A DNA stretch of 64,000 nucleotides from Sphingobacterium sp. SYP-B4668 (GTDB lineage: Bacteria > Bacteroidota > Bacteroidia > Sphingobacteriales > Sphingobacteriaceae): NCBI RefSeq assembly GCF_027627455.1, contig NZ_CP115483.1:1736001-1800000 (forward strand), read 5' to 3'. Of the stretch, positions 9,297 through 16,894 are shown one piece after another; within the stretch, counting starts at the first letter, position 1, and every line of letters starts with the position of its first letter. Below the pieces are notes generated by a model. That model had not been told where the DNA came from and searched no databases. It saw nothing but the letters and a program-made list of their open reading frames with translations. A program made the position numbers and the translations under genes.

Positions 9297-10442
9297 TTAC
9301 CCTTTTTTCGGAGCTGCTCCATTCTCTGTTCCTGTATTCTCAGTTACTTTAACGCCCGGTTGTACATTCATCACACCATCCGTGATGACTTTCTCACCAG
9401 CGCTTATACCTTTCTTGATGACAACGTTTTCGTCTACTTTGATACCCAATTCTACATGGCGTATTTCGGCCTTACTGCTATCGTTGACCACATATACGTT
9501 GAATACGCCCAATTGTTCCATTACGGCTTTATAAGGCACCACCAATTCTTCCGTTGCTGATTCACGTTTGATATTCAAAGAAAGGTTCATTCCAGGTATT
9601 AAGTTCTTATTTGGATTCGGAAATGACGCTCTTACTTTTAACGTTCCTGTTTGCGGGTCTATTGCGCGATCCAAGGTATGGATAGTTCCGTGTGCTGAAT
9701 AGGTTGTTCCGTCAGGTAATGTCAACGATATCGCTGACGAGCTTTGTTTGTTTTTTAATGCAGTAAATTGGCTAAGATCTTTCTCATTGACTTGAATCTC
9801 TACAGCGATTGGATCAACCGACGAAATCGTATTCAAAAGAGTAGTTCCTGCAGATACCAAAGCACCAGATCTCACTTGTGAAATCCCCACAGTACCTGAA
9901 AAAGGAGCTTTGATGACCGAGCGAGCCAAGTTTGTATTTGCTGTAGTTAGCGCCGCTTTTGCAGAGAGTACCTGTGCTTCCTGATTGGCTAAGTCTGTTT
10001 TTGCATTATCAAGTGTTTGCTTTGCAATCGCATCTTGTTGCGCTAATTTTTCATATCTTCCTAAGTCCCTTTTGACCCGGTCGTAATTGGCCTGTGCTAT
10101 GTTTAAACTAGCTTTGGCTTGTTCAACCGCTGCTGTATAACGAATACCATCTATTTCATATAATTTTTGTCCCTTAGATACGCTGGCACCGTCAGCTACA
10201 TATATGTTCGTGATATAACCATTTACCTCAGCACGTAGTTCGGTTTCATTAAGCGGTACTACAGAAGCAGGGTAAGTAATATTTCCAGTAACGATTTCTT
10301 GGCTTGCGATAGCGGTGGTGACCGGTACCACACGCTCTGCAGGAGCTTGGGCACCCGCACCTTTTTGCTTTGCATCGCCACATGACTGCCAGATTAATGC
10401 AGAACCAATAAAAAATGCCGTTAATAATTGTCTTTTATTCAT
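9297..10442 (-). CDS. RND efflux periplasmic adaptor (membrane fusion protein)
   Basis: This is the periplasmic bridge between the RND pump and the outer-membrane channel. The 381-residue protein has a lipoprotein signal with Cys21 in the context WQSC. It then shows the family order: first lipoyl half (GYITNIYVADGASVSKGQ, about 74-91), a coiled-coil hairpin (about 110-165), second lipoyl half (IKAPFSGTVGI), beta-barrel and C-terminal membrane-proximal domain (VPYKAVMEQLG onward). It lies between the TolC-like gene (23 bases) and the permease (26 bases) on the same strand, so the three should be made together. Confidence 0.96.
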   Translation of the reverse strand: MNKRQLLTAFFIGSALIWQSCGDAKQKGAGAQAPAERVVPVTTAIASQEIVTGNITYPASVVPLNETELRAEVNGYITNIYVADGASVSKGQKLYEIDGIRYTAAVEQAKASLNIAQANYDRVKRDLGRYEKLAQQDAIAKQTLDNAKTDLANQEAQVLSAKAALTTANTNLARSVIKAPFSGTVGISQVRSGALVSAGTTLLNTISSVDPIAVEIQVNEKDLSQFTALKNKQSSSAISLTLPDGTTYSAHGTIHTLDRAIDPQTGTLKVRASFPNPNKNLIPGMNLSLNIKRESATEELVVPYKAVMEQLGVFNVYVVNDSSKAEIRHVELGIKVDENVVIKKGISAGEKVITDGVMNVQPGVKVTENTGTENGAAPKKG

Positions 10443-10465
10443 GATATTGTCGATTTCTTAAGTTT

Positions 10466-11785
10466 TTATTTCGTTTCTATATTTCCCAGTGCTTTCTGAA
10501 CATCCAATTTGCTGGATAGTAAAGCATACAGCGAATTTAAATAATTAAGTTGGCTGGTTTTTAGATCAGTCTCAGCAGTCATCAAGTCCAAGTATCTCGT
10601 GATTCCTTCGTCGTATTGAAGTTTGATGGTATTATAGACCTCTTTTGAAAGCTCCATGTTATCTTTTGACGTTCTCCAGTCATTCAGATTGGCATTGTAA
10701 GAAGCCTTTGCAAGAGAATACTCCGTATCGATTTGGTTTTCCAAATTTTGGATATCCCAATCAATTCTGCTTTCTAACAATTGCGATTTACTGATTTCAT
10801 GTTTTCTCTTGAATCCTTGAAAAATCGGGATTGATAAATTTAAGCCGACCATAGAGCTTGGAAAATTATCTTTAAACATGTCGCCAAATTGATCATTACG
10901 GTAATTCAAGCCGTAGTTGACAAAAGCACTGAGGCTAGGCAAGTATGTCCACTTGTGATATTGTGTAGTCAACTCTTGCATTTTCTTTGCTGTCTCCAAT
11001 TGTTGACGTTCGATACGTCTAGAATTATCTAGGCCAGTAGCGGTATCCAATAAGATTTCATGCTCCATATTGGCATTGTCAAAAGACAATGTAAGGTGGT
11101 CTTTGATGTCGAGGGCCAAAAGATTTTTTAGATAATCATATTTATACTTACGAAGTTCAAGTGTACGCTTTTCATCTGCTTTTGTATTGCTTAGCGCTAT
11201 TTGTGCCCTTTTGAAGTCAGTTTTATCAACCAAACCTACTTCGTATTGCACCTGAGCATCGTTCAGTTGCTTATTGAGCCTAATTATATTCTCACGAATG
11301 ATATTTAATTGCTCTTCTGCAGTTAGGATGTCGTAATAAGCTTTGCTGACTTCGACTACTGTATTGATTTTGATATTCTCTGTATTCTGCTTGTTAGAGA
11401 GACGAACCAATTCTGCAGCCTTAGACGCTTGCATAAGGCCTGGGTTAAGCAGTTGCTGGTCAGCCTGTACAGTAAGCGCACTTGTGTTTTTCTGTCCCAA
11501 GGTAATTGTTTGTCCTCCAAAGTAATTGGTGGGTAGTTTTAGTGCATGGTTATAACTCCCGGTCACGCCGATTTGCGGATACCAACCTGATAGGGAAATG
11601 TCAATGTCCTTTTCTCCAATAGCTTCGTCAATTTGCGCTTGCTTGACTGAAATCTTATGCTCCAAAGCATAGTCGATCAGCTGTTCTAATGTCGCCTTTT
11701 CAGGAACTTGCCTTTGTTGTGCAAATGCCCCGCTGAATAGGGCAGAGGTGGCGAGAATGGATAATATAACTTTGTTGAACTTCAT
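10466..11785 (-). CDS. TolC-family outer-membrane efflux channel
   Basis: This is the outer-membrane exit duct of the efflux pump. The 439-residue protein has a cleavable signal peptide ending AFAQ (about residue 22), then two repeats of the OEP family, each with long helices. Examples are LEQLIDYALEHKISVKQAQ near residue 35 and the late repeat KLQYDEGITRYLDLMTAE near residue 390. There is no lipobox, so it is the non-lipidated type. It begins two bases after the TetR stop codon, which ties it translationally to its regulator. Confidence 0.95.
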   Translation of the reverse strand: MKFNKVILSILATSALFSGAFAQQRQVPEKATLEQLIDYALEHKISVKQAQIDEAIGEKDIDISLSGWYPQIGVTGSYNHALKLPTNYFGGQTITLGQKNTSALTVQADQQLLNPGLMQASKAAELVRLSNKQNTENIKINTVVEVSKAYYDILTAEEQLNIIRENIIRLNKQLNDAQVQYEVGLVDKTDFKRAQIALSNTKADEKRTLELRKYKYDYLKNLLALDIKDHLTLSFDNANMEHEILLDTATGLDNSRRIERQQLETAKKMQELTTQYHKWTYLPSLSAFVNYGLNYRNDQFGDMFKDNFPSSMVGLNLSIPIFQGFKRKHEISKSQLLESRIDWDIQNLENQIDTEYSLAKASYNANLNDWRTSKDNMELSKEVYNTIKLQYDEGITRYLDLMTAETDLKTSQLNYLNSLYALLSSKLDVQKALGNIETK

Positions 11786-11787
11786 AT

Positions 11788-12396
11788 CTATTTTACGTTG
11801 AGATTATTTTCATTTGTGACCCCATCCCAGACAATTTGAATCAATTGTCCGATTTGGGTTTCTGTATAATTTACTTTTGCGTAGAGTACTGTCTTTACTG
11901 TGGAGATTGCTATACCAATATAGGAGGTTAATAAAATGTTGATATCTAAATTCTTAAGCGTATTCGTTTTAATACCTTCAACAAGAAAATCGTGAATATT
12001 GTTTTCGCTAAGCGCACTATGTCTTTTGTTCTTTCCGCCGTGCTCCGAATAAGGCGAAGAATAGTATTGCTCTAAGAAGCCAAACATGTCTGGATTTTGA
12101 ATAGAGCAATGGATAAATCGCTTCCATATCGTGAAAAATCTTTCCTTATAATCAGTTATCTCTTTGATGCCTTTAAAGATTAATTCATTGATGTGAAGTT
12201 TGCATGCTAAATGCAACTCTTCGATCAAGCAATCCTTTGATGGAAAATAGTGATAAATCGTGCCCGTAGCCACTTGTGCCGATTTTGCAATCATGCTCAT
12301 CGCCGTTCCATGAAACCCATGTTGCACTATCAGTGCCAAGGTAGTTTCAAAAACTGCCGCCTTCTTCTCGTTAATATGTGTAAACCGAACGTTCAT
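11788..12396 (-). CDS. TetR/AcrR-family repressor of the efflux operon
   Basis: This 202-residue regulator has an N-terminal helix-turn-helix (residues about 14-60), with the family signature ending GTIYHYFPSK, and a divergent ligand-binding domain. It is the first gene of the efflux operon, two bases before the TolC-like gene, so it most likely represses its own operon and is released by a pump substrate. A 7-bp-arm palindrome (12383-12402) spans its start codon and a -7 box lies just upstream, as expected for an autorepressor. The inducer is unknown. Confidence 0.94.
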   Translation of the reverse strand: MNVRFTHINEKKAAVFETTLALIVQHGFHGTAMSMIAKSAQVATGTIYHYFPSKDCLIEELHLACKLHINELIFKGIKEITDYKERFFTIWKRFIHCSIQNPDMFGFLEQYYSSPYSEHGGKNKRHSALSENNIHDFLVEGIKTNTLKNLDINILLTSYIGIAISTVKTVLYAKVNYTETQIGQLIQIVWDGVTNENNLNVK

Positions 12397-12402
12397 TCGG
12401 TT
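12383..12402 (-). promoter_or_regulatory. Probable TetR operator over the efflux-operon start
   Basis: The sequence AACCGAA-CGTTCA-TTCGGTT is a perfect palindrome in its outer seven bases, with an internal GAACGTTC palindrome. It covers the TetR start codon and the expected transcription start. Assignment to this TetR is inferred from position and from the symmetric operators usual for the family. Confidence 0.6.
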
Positions 12403-12403
12403 G

Positions 12404-12411
12404 CAAATGTA
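12404..12411 (-). promoter_or_regulatory. -7 promoter box of the efflux operon
   Basis: The minus strand reads TACATTTG, an exact TAnnTTTG match, ending eight bases before the TetR ATG. The expected transcription start falls inside the palindrome. A -33 TTG at standard spacing is not clear. Confidence 0.5.
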
Positions 12412-12647
12412 GACAAAAGGAATTTAAACATATTGGTCAAAGTGTCAAAAAACTGTTATAAAAACTTTTTTGAATAAATTTAACACTTTCTTAAGATTTG
12501 TTTACATTTTTTAATGAAAATAAGGACAGTGGGGGGAGGAAGGGTAAATCTTATTAACAAATCAAGCTAAATTTTTGGAAAAATAGATTACGAAATGTGC
12601 CGATTTAAAGGTTGGGAAATCAAAAGTTATTTTTTTAAAAATAATAG

Positions 12648-12678
12648 TTGGAATCTATTAAATCTTTTATTACCTTTG
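12648..12678 (+). promoter_or_regulatory. Orphan Bacteroidota-type promoter
   Basis: A TTG (12648-12650) is separated by 20 bases from TACCTTTG (12671-12678). This is an exact match to the -33 TTG / -7 TAnnTTTG promoter and its usual spacing. No start codon of a recognisable gene follows; a strong terminator does. Confidence 0.55.
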
Positions 12679-12681
12679 CGG

Positions 12682-12749
12682 TATCATAATTTAGGTTTAT
12701 AATTGGTTAGTAAAGGTTTCCATTCTCCCCGTTTGGAAACCTTTTTTTT
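12682..12749 (+). ncRNA. Candidate small RNA of about 68 nt
   Basis: Transcription from the promoter ending at 12678 should begin near 12682 and stop at the hairpin GGTTTCCA / TGGAAACC (12715-12722 with 12734-12741) followed by eight T. The transcript would have a roughly 30-nt A/U-rich single-stranded 5' part (containing TTTAGGTTTATAATTGG) and the terminator hairpin with a C-rich loop. It holds no convincing coding frame. It could equally be an attenuated leader of a lost gene. No known RNA family is recognised. Confidence 0.4.
12715..12749 (+). terminator. Rho-independent terminator of the orphan transcript
   Basis: An eight-base stem, an 11-base loop containing CTCCCC and a run of eight T. 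It follows no protein gene on the plus strand. Confidence 0.75.
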
Positions 12750-12950
12750 GTGCCCAATTTCCGTGTTAGATACACGGATAGCCTGGTTTTTGAACGAATT
12801 ACACTTTATCGGTAGATGGTTTATGTGTGTGGATATTGAAATTCCGTCTTAGTGAATATAAAGCCGTTATCAAATAAACGGAATGAAGTATTACTGGAGT
12901 AACTAAATACCCCTATCGAGAGTGTGGGCTGAGGTCGTAGGAAATCAGGA

Positions 12951-13376
12951 TTATCTTTGGGATTTAAGACTAGCTTTTACCTCCTCTAGGGAATATTTTT
13001 CAGTTTGTTTGCCAAAGGTCGTCGTAACATAAGTCAAAATGTACGCAATATCGACATCGCTCAGTTGCGGTACACCCGGCATTTTTTCATTGAAATGCTC
13101 TCCATTCACGGTCATGGGACCCTCGATGCCATTCTTGACTATATTTGCTAGCTGCCCTCGGTTTTCTTTCAAAAAAAGCGTATCTGTGAGGGGAGGATAG
13201 AGCTTGCCCAAACCCTCGCCTTTACTACCATGACAGTTTTCGCAGTGTGTTTTGTAAAGCTTTTGACCATTAACAGCGTACTGGGCTGTTTTAATACTTA
13301 CATTTGGTTGGCAGGCATGTAATAGACTTAATATATAGACTATCACCAAACAGCCCAGTACGGTTATTATCCTCAT
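12951..13376 (-). CDS. Mono-heme cytochrome c lipoprotein
   Basis: This 141-residue exported electron carrier has a lipobox-type leader (Cys22), a heme attachment site CENCH (residues 45-49) followed by GSKGEG, and a later Met ligand in EKMPGVPQLSD. This is the class I small cytochrome c pattern with the frequent second motif LSDVDIAYILTYV. It should sit on the periplasmic face of a membrane. It lies 89 bases after the SCO gene on the same strand, suggesting a respiratory or copper-linked module with SCO and the lipoprotein at 14108-14539. No oxidase subunits are in the window. Confidence 0.92.
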   Translation of the reverse strand: MRIITVLGCLVIVYILSLLHACQPNVSIKTAQYAVNGQKLYKTHCENCHGSKGEGLGKLYPPLTDTLFLKENRGQLANIVKNGIEGPMTVNGEHFNEKMPGVPQLSDVDIAYILTYVTTTFGKQTEKYSLEEVKASLKSQR

Positions 13377-13465
13377 GATATCCGGTAAAAATTCATCACT
13401 CTACGTTTTCGGTTGTAGTAGAGGGGGAGTTTGCTGCTATAGTTGCCAGCAAACGCCTCTCATCG

Positions 13466-14104
13466 TTACTTGTATTCGTTAAATAGGATTTCTAAATCCT
13501 TTAATAATTTCTCGACCTGCTCCTGGGCTGTACCATCATATGCTCCACGTATTCTCTTTTCTTTATCGATGACCACAAGATATCCCTGATGATCATACCC
13601 GCCCGGTACATTACTATCTTCTTTGGCGAATACCATATAGTCATTAGCGATTCCGTAAATATCGGCCTTAGAACCATTGACGAATTGCCATTGGTCGTTG
13701 GTGACACCTAGTTTGCTGGCATAAGCCTTCAAAATATGGGGGTGATCGTATTTGAAGTCGATGCTGTGTGATAAGAATGCTATGCGGTCATCCCCCTTGT
13801 ATTTTTCGTAAACCTTCAATAGGTTACGCTGCATAGTGGGGCATATGCTAGGACAATGGGTGAAGAAAAAGTTTGCGATATAAATTTTGTTGTCGAAATT
13901 CTTTTCGGTCAGCATGACACTGTCTTGATTCAGAAAGCTGAATGGAGGAATCGTATGGTATACCGTATCCACTATGGTTTTTCCATCAACAGTCTTTTCT
14001 ACAGGGTCTCTATCGCCGTATATTGGCAGTTTTCTGGTCTCATTTGAGCAACTGCTCAGGGCAAGTCCAAAAGCTAGTGCATATAAAAATATTTTTCCCA
14101 TCAT
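13466..14104 (-). CDS. SCO1/SenC-family copper chaperone, lipoprotein
   Basis: SCO proteins are membrane-anchored thioredoxin-fold copper carriers or thiol reductants that assemble the CuA centre of cytochrome oxidase. The 212-residue protein has a lipobox (LSSC, Cys19), the copper-binding CPSIC motif (Cys84 and Cys88) and the conserved distal His in GGYDHQGYLVVID (about residue 173). All three copper ligands are therefore present. It starts three bases after the preceding lipoprotein stop and is followed by a cytochrome c. The partner oxidase is not in the window. Confidence 0.95.
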   Translation of the reverse strand: MMGKIFLYALAFGLALSSCSNETRKLPIYGDRDPVEKTVDGKTIVDTVYHTIPPFSFLNQDSVMLTEKNFDNKIYIANFFFTHCPSICPTMQRNLLKVYEKYKGDDRIAFLSHSIDFKYDHPHILKAYASKLGVTNDQWQFVNGSKADIYGIANDYMVFAKEDSNVPGGYDHQGYLVVIDKEKRIRGAYDGTAQEQVEKLLKDLEILFNEYK

Positions 14105-14107
14105 GGA

Positions 14108-14539
14108 TTAGTATTTTGATAAGACAGTCTTGCTTTCCGCAGATACCTCATCAAATAATTTTTTCATGGCGTTAATTTTTTCAAGTTCATTTTGTTGATA
14201 GGCCGTATCCGTACTGTCTAATGCATATCCCATCATCCAGTCTTGCATAGACTCCGTCGCTTGGTCCAATTTTGATTTCAATGCAGTTAGTTCAACACGT
14301 GCTGCTGCGGTATCTAAAGCCGTATTGGAAGCTTTAAGAGCCGTTAAGTTGGTCAAGACGGAGTCAATATGTAGACCGCTTTTATCAAATGCTGAAATCT
14401 GTGGCATGATTTCGTCGTGTATCGCAATAGCTTCCTTTTGAATAGAGGCTACGTCAGCATCTTTTTTTTCGCTACCATTATTCTGACAAGAAACTGCGAA
14501 AGCTGTAGCAGCTAAAAACATAAAAGTTAGTTTTTTCAT
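14108..14539 (-). CDS. Small helical lipoprotein upstream of SCO
   Basis: The product is 143 residues if translated from the ATG at 14539; a longer in-frame start exists at 14599, but the signal peptide begins at the chosen ATG. The leader ends FAVSC (Cys18). The mature part is almost entirely predicted alpha helix, rich in Ala, Lys, Asp and Glu, with a short hydrophobic MQDWMMGYALD segment around residue 102. I do not recognise a named domain. It is three bases before SCO and so cotranscribed with SCO and cytochrome c, which suggests a periplasmic role near that respiratory module. Confidence 0.75.
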   Translation of the reverse strand: MKKLTFMFLAATAFAVSCQNNGSEKKDADVASIQKEAIAIHDEIMPQISAFDKSGLHIDSVLTNLTALKASNTALDTAAARVELTALKSKLDQATESMQDWMMGYALDSTDTAYQQNELEKINAMKKLFDEVSAESKTVLSKY

Positions 14540-14651
14540 TTGTTTTTGATTTTTGTTTTCAGTTTTAAATGAGCGCTCGAGTATATGCTGCCTACACAAT
14601 GTATCGACATCATCCAGCTCTCGGTTTCATTTGTGTTTAATTATAGACAAA

Positions 14652-14669
14652 ACTGTCGATTCTGACAGT
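14652..14669. repeat. Short inverted repeat ACTGTC-N6-GACAGT
   Basis: A perfect six-base inverted repeat with a six-base spacer lies between the DUF4442 stop (14680) and the lipoprotein start (14539). On the minus strand it is followed by TTTTG, so it may be a weak terminator of DUF4442 or an operator for the SCO operon. Confidence 0.35.
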
Positions 14670-14679
14670 AGAATGTTGC

Positions 14680-15207
14680 TCATTCGTGTTTTATCGCATT
14701 TATTACTCTATCGGATGTTTCAGCTTCAATTGTCGAAAAGTCGAAAAGTAAATTACGAATATAGATTTCATTTTTTGAAACAGCACACAAGGTACCGTTA
14801 ATGTCATGAATTTCTATTGTAAAGACCTTCGTCATTTTTCCTTGGGAGGCAATTGTTTCCAAAGCCTCTTGCACTTCAGCCTCCGAGATACGAATAGAAA
14901 TTTCTAAATTTTTCAATCCTGGCTTTTTATATTCGATATGGGCAGATTTGACCCAAGTCACCGTCCTCTTGTATCCCTTGGATTTAAATATTTGATCGAT
15001 TAATAAGGGATGTAAGGGGTCTGTCGCGGCAAATATTGTTCCTCCAAAGATGCTTTTGTTGCCATTAATGTTGAGTAGACTTCTATATATTTTGACATCG
15101 GCACCCATATAATTGGGATAGATTTTTTTTACCCAAATACGTTGGAAGACAAATGGAGGATAACTGCGTAGTATCCATTTAAGCAAAGTAGGAGCTAACG
15201 TCAACAT
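14680..15207 (-). CDS. DUF4442 family hotdog-fold protein
   Basis: The 175-residue product from the ATG at 15207 (an upstream in-frame ATG at 15249 would add 14 residues) resembles the DUF4442 family, a putative acyl-CoA thioesterase-like hotdog fold. Visible family traits are the opening helix LLKWILRSYPP, an LLNINGNKSIFGGTIFAATDPL-type strand-helix segment (quoted in part) near residues 45-67, and the later strand TWVKSAHIEYKKPG. No catalytic residue can be assigned with confidence. It is divergent from the MFS transporter across about 100 bases and is probably cytosolic. Confidence 0.78.
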   Translation of the reverse strand: MLTLAPTLLKWILRSYPPFVFQRIWVKKIYPNYMGADVKIYRSLLNINGNKSIFGGTIFAATDPLHPLLIDQIFKSKGYKRTVTWVKSAHIEYKKPGLKNLEISIRISEAEVQEALETIASQGKMTKVFTIEIHDINGTLCAVSKNEIYIRNLLFDFSTIEAETSDRVINAIKHE

Positions 15208-15263
15208 ACACCTACAAAAGTAACACAAAATTGGGACGAAGGCGAACATATCGAAAATATGTT

Positions 15264-15284
15264 GTGATAAATAAAATCTATCAC
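15264..15284. promoter_or_regulatory. Inverted repeat between DUF4442 and MFS genes
   Basis: GTGATA-N9-TATCAC lies in the divergent spacer, 25 bases before the MFS start. It is the right size for a dimeric regulator site, but no regulator gene is adjacent. Six-base arms can arise by chance in A/T-rich DNA. Confidence 0.25.
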
Positions 15285-15308
15285 TAAATTAGTCACCATC
15301 AAAATCTA

Positions 15309-16550
15309 TTGTATATGCCTGACCCCCTTTCTGTGCCGGTTCAAAATAGACGTATCTGGATTGTCGTATGTATTGCTGCGCTCGGGTATTTCGTGGATAT
15401 CTATGATTTGATTATCTTTTCCATAGTACGCATTAGGTCGTTCGAGGATATAGGAGTAGCTGTCCAAGATATGCGTGTCGAAGGAGAGTTTGTCCTTAAT
15501 ATGCAGATGGGAGGGCTTCTGATAGGTGGAGTCATTTGGGGAGTAATTGCGGACAAATATGGCAGATTAAAAGTATTGTTCGGCTCTATTCTATTGTATT
15601 CTCTTGCCAATATTTATAATGGTTTTGTGCACGATGTGACGACCTACGGCATTGTTCGCTTTATTGCCGGAATTGGCTTGGCTGGTGAACTGGGTGCGGG
15701 TATTACGCTTGTCAGCGAAAGCATGAGTAAGGAAAAGCGTGGCTACGGAACGATGATAGTGGCTGGTTTAGGTGTTTTAGGCGCTATATTGGCCTATTAC
15801 GTTGCTGAGGCTTTTGATTGGCGAACGGCCTATTTTGTCGGCGGTGGGATGGGGCTCTTGTTATTACTTCTACGAGTAAGTGTATTTGAATCTGGATTGT
15901 TCAATAACCTGAAATCACCCGATATACAAAAAGGAAGTCTCAAGATGCTGTTTAATAATACCGAACGCTTCAAAAGATATGTATATTGCATGTGTATAGG
16001 TCTTCCCATCTGGTTTGTGGTAGGCGTGTTAGTTACTCAGGCTCCCGAAATTGGGCAGGCGTTGGGTGCCCCGGTAGTTTTGAGTGCGGGGAAAGGCGTC
16101 ATGTTTACCTATCTCGGAATTTCACTCGGAGATATTATGGCGGGATTGCTGGCACAATGGTTGAAATCTCGGAAAAAAGTGGTCTTCATCTGTCAGGTAC
16201 TTATCATTATCAGCTCTTGTTGGTACCTGTCCAGTACTGGAATATCCGAAGAGAGGTTTCTTCTATTGGCCTTTCTGATGGGATTGGGAGTAGGTTATTG
16301 GGCTACATTTGTCACGATAGCTGCGGAGCAATTTGGGACCAACCTACGTGCCACAGTAGCGACCACAGCACCTAACTTTGTAAGAGGAGCATTAATCCCT
16401 TCTACGATCTTATATGGTTATTTGGTAAGTTTATGGGGTATTATTACAGCGGCAATCGTCATGATTTTTCTATTATCTGCTATCGCTATATTTGCGCTGA
16501 GTCAGCTCAAAGAGAGCTTCGATAAAGACTTGGATTATCTTGAAAAATAG
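15309..16550 (+). CDS. MFS transporter
   Basis: This 413-residue protein has about twelve membrane helices of the major facilitator superfamily. The loop 2-3 motif appears as GVIADKYGRLKVL (about residues 77-89). The first helix carries YFVDIYDLIIFS, an acidic pair common in the aromatic-acid / metabolite:H+ symporter and sugar-carrier branches, and a GELGAGITLVSE motif follows in helix 4. The substrate cannot be assigned; a small organic acid is a guess based on the helix-1 acidic motif. It ends two bases before the convergent Cys-rich microprotein gene. Confidence 0.9.
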   Translation: MYMPDPLSVPVQNRRIWIVVCIAALGYFVDIYDLIIFSIVRIRSFEDIGVAVQDMRVEGEFVLNMQMGGLLIGGVIWGVIADKYGRLKVLFGSILLYSLANIYNGFVHDVTTYGIVRFIAGIGLAGELGAGITLVSESMSKEKRGYGTMIVAGLGVLGAILAYYVAEAFDWRTAYFVGGGMGLLLLLLRVSVFESGLFNNLKSPDIQKGSLKMLFNNTERFKRYVYCMCIGLPIWFVVGVLVTQAPEIGQALGAPVVLSAGKGVMFTYLGISLGDIMAGLLAQWLKSRKKVVFICQVLIIISSCWYLSSTGISEERFLLLAFLMGLGVGYWATFVTIAAEQFGTNLRATVATTAPNFVRGALIPSTILYGYLVSLWGIITAAIVMIFLLSAIAIFALSQLKESFDKDLDYLEK

Positions 16551-16552
16551 AG

Positions 16553-16723
16553 CTATCGGTCAGGACATTTCTTACAACGCTTACCTCGTTTGTATTTTTT
16601 ACAGCATTTTTTGAAAATACAGCACGAAAAGTCTGAAGTAGGGTCCAAACCCTTTTTTAATTCGTCTATTCTAATATCCAGGGTATCCCACGTAACGCCA
16701 ATTTGGCCTTCCCATTCATTCAT
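16553..16723 (-). CDS. Cys-rich microprotein, 56 residues
   Basis: A frame from ATG 16723 to TAG 16553 encodes 56 residues. The N-terminal half is acidic and ordinary (about residues 1-30). The C-terminal half is strongly basic with six cysteines at 34, 35, 40, 41, 50 and 53 (pattern CC-x4-CC-x8-C-x2-C), mostly separated by Lys. There is no signal peptide, so a cytosolic zinc- or cofactor-binding knuckle is the simplest reading. A perfect -7 box (TATCTTTG, 16735-16728) lies four bases before the ATG. Similar short Lys/Cys-tailed proteins occur in Bacteroidota genomes to my memory, without known function. Confidence 0.7.
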   Translation of the reverse strand: MNEWEGQIGVTWDTLDIRIDELKKGLDPTSDFSCCIFKKCCKKYKRGKRCKKCPDR

Positions 16724-16727
16724 ATGA

Positions 16728-16735
16728 CAAAGATA
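16728..16735 (-). promoter_or_regulatory. -7 promoter box of the Cys-rich microprotein
   Basis: The minus strand reads TATCTTTG, with TTAG 21 bases upstream as a one-mismatch -33 element. The expected transcription start is within a base or two of the ATG, implying a leaderless message. Confidence 0.45.
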
Positions 16736-16894
16736 GCTAATTTATTTATATCGGTTCTAAATAAATTTATATAATGTTGCGTATCAGTTTCCTGTAATCT
16801 ATATCCGCTATAGTATATCCCTATTATTTTAGACATATTTATCGTGATTTGTCAAATAGTAGGCTCTTGCTATAGGATGTCTTTTCTTGATGTA

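Larger units (their letters stand above)
12397..12950. other. 554-base intergenic region with no protein gene
   Basis: I see no credible coding frame between TetR and the cytochrome c gene. It holds the TetR promoter at its left end, a complete orphan promoter-terminator unit (12648-12749), a small CCGTGT/ACACGG hairpin at 12761-12777, and A/T-rich sequence with a separated ATTCCGT/ACGGAAT pair near 12840-12890. Confidence 0.6.

Noticed and set aside
15986..16375. 129-codon frame inside the MFS gene
   Set aside because: It lies in the +2 frame of a clear twelve-helix transporter and shows no membrane or domain pattern.
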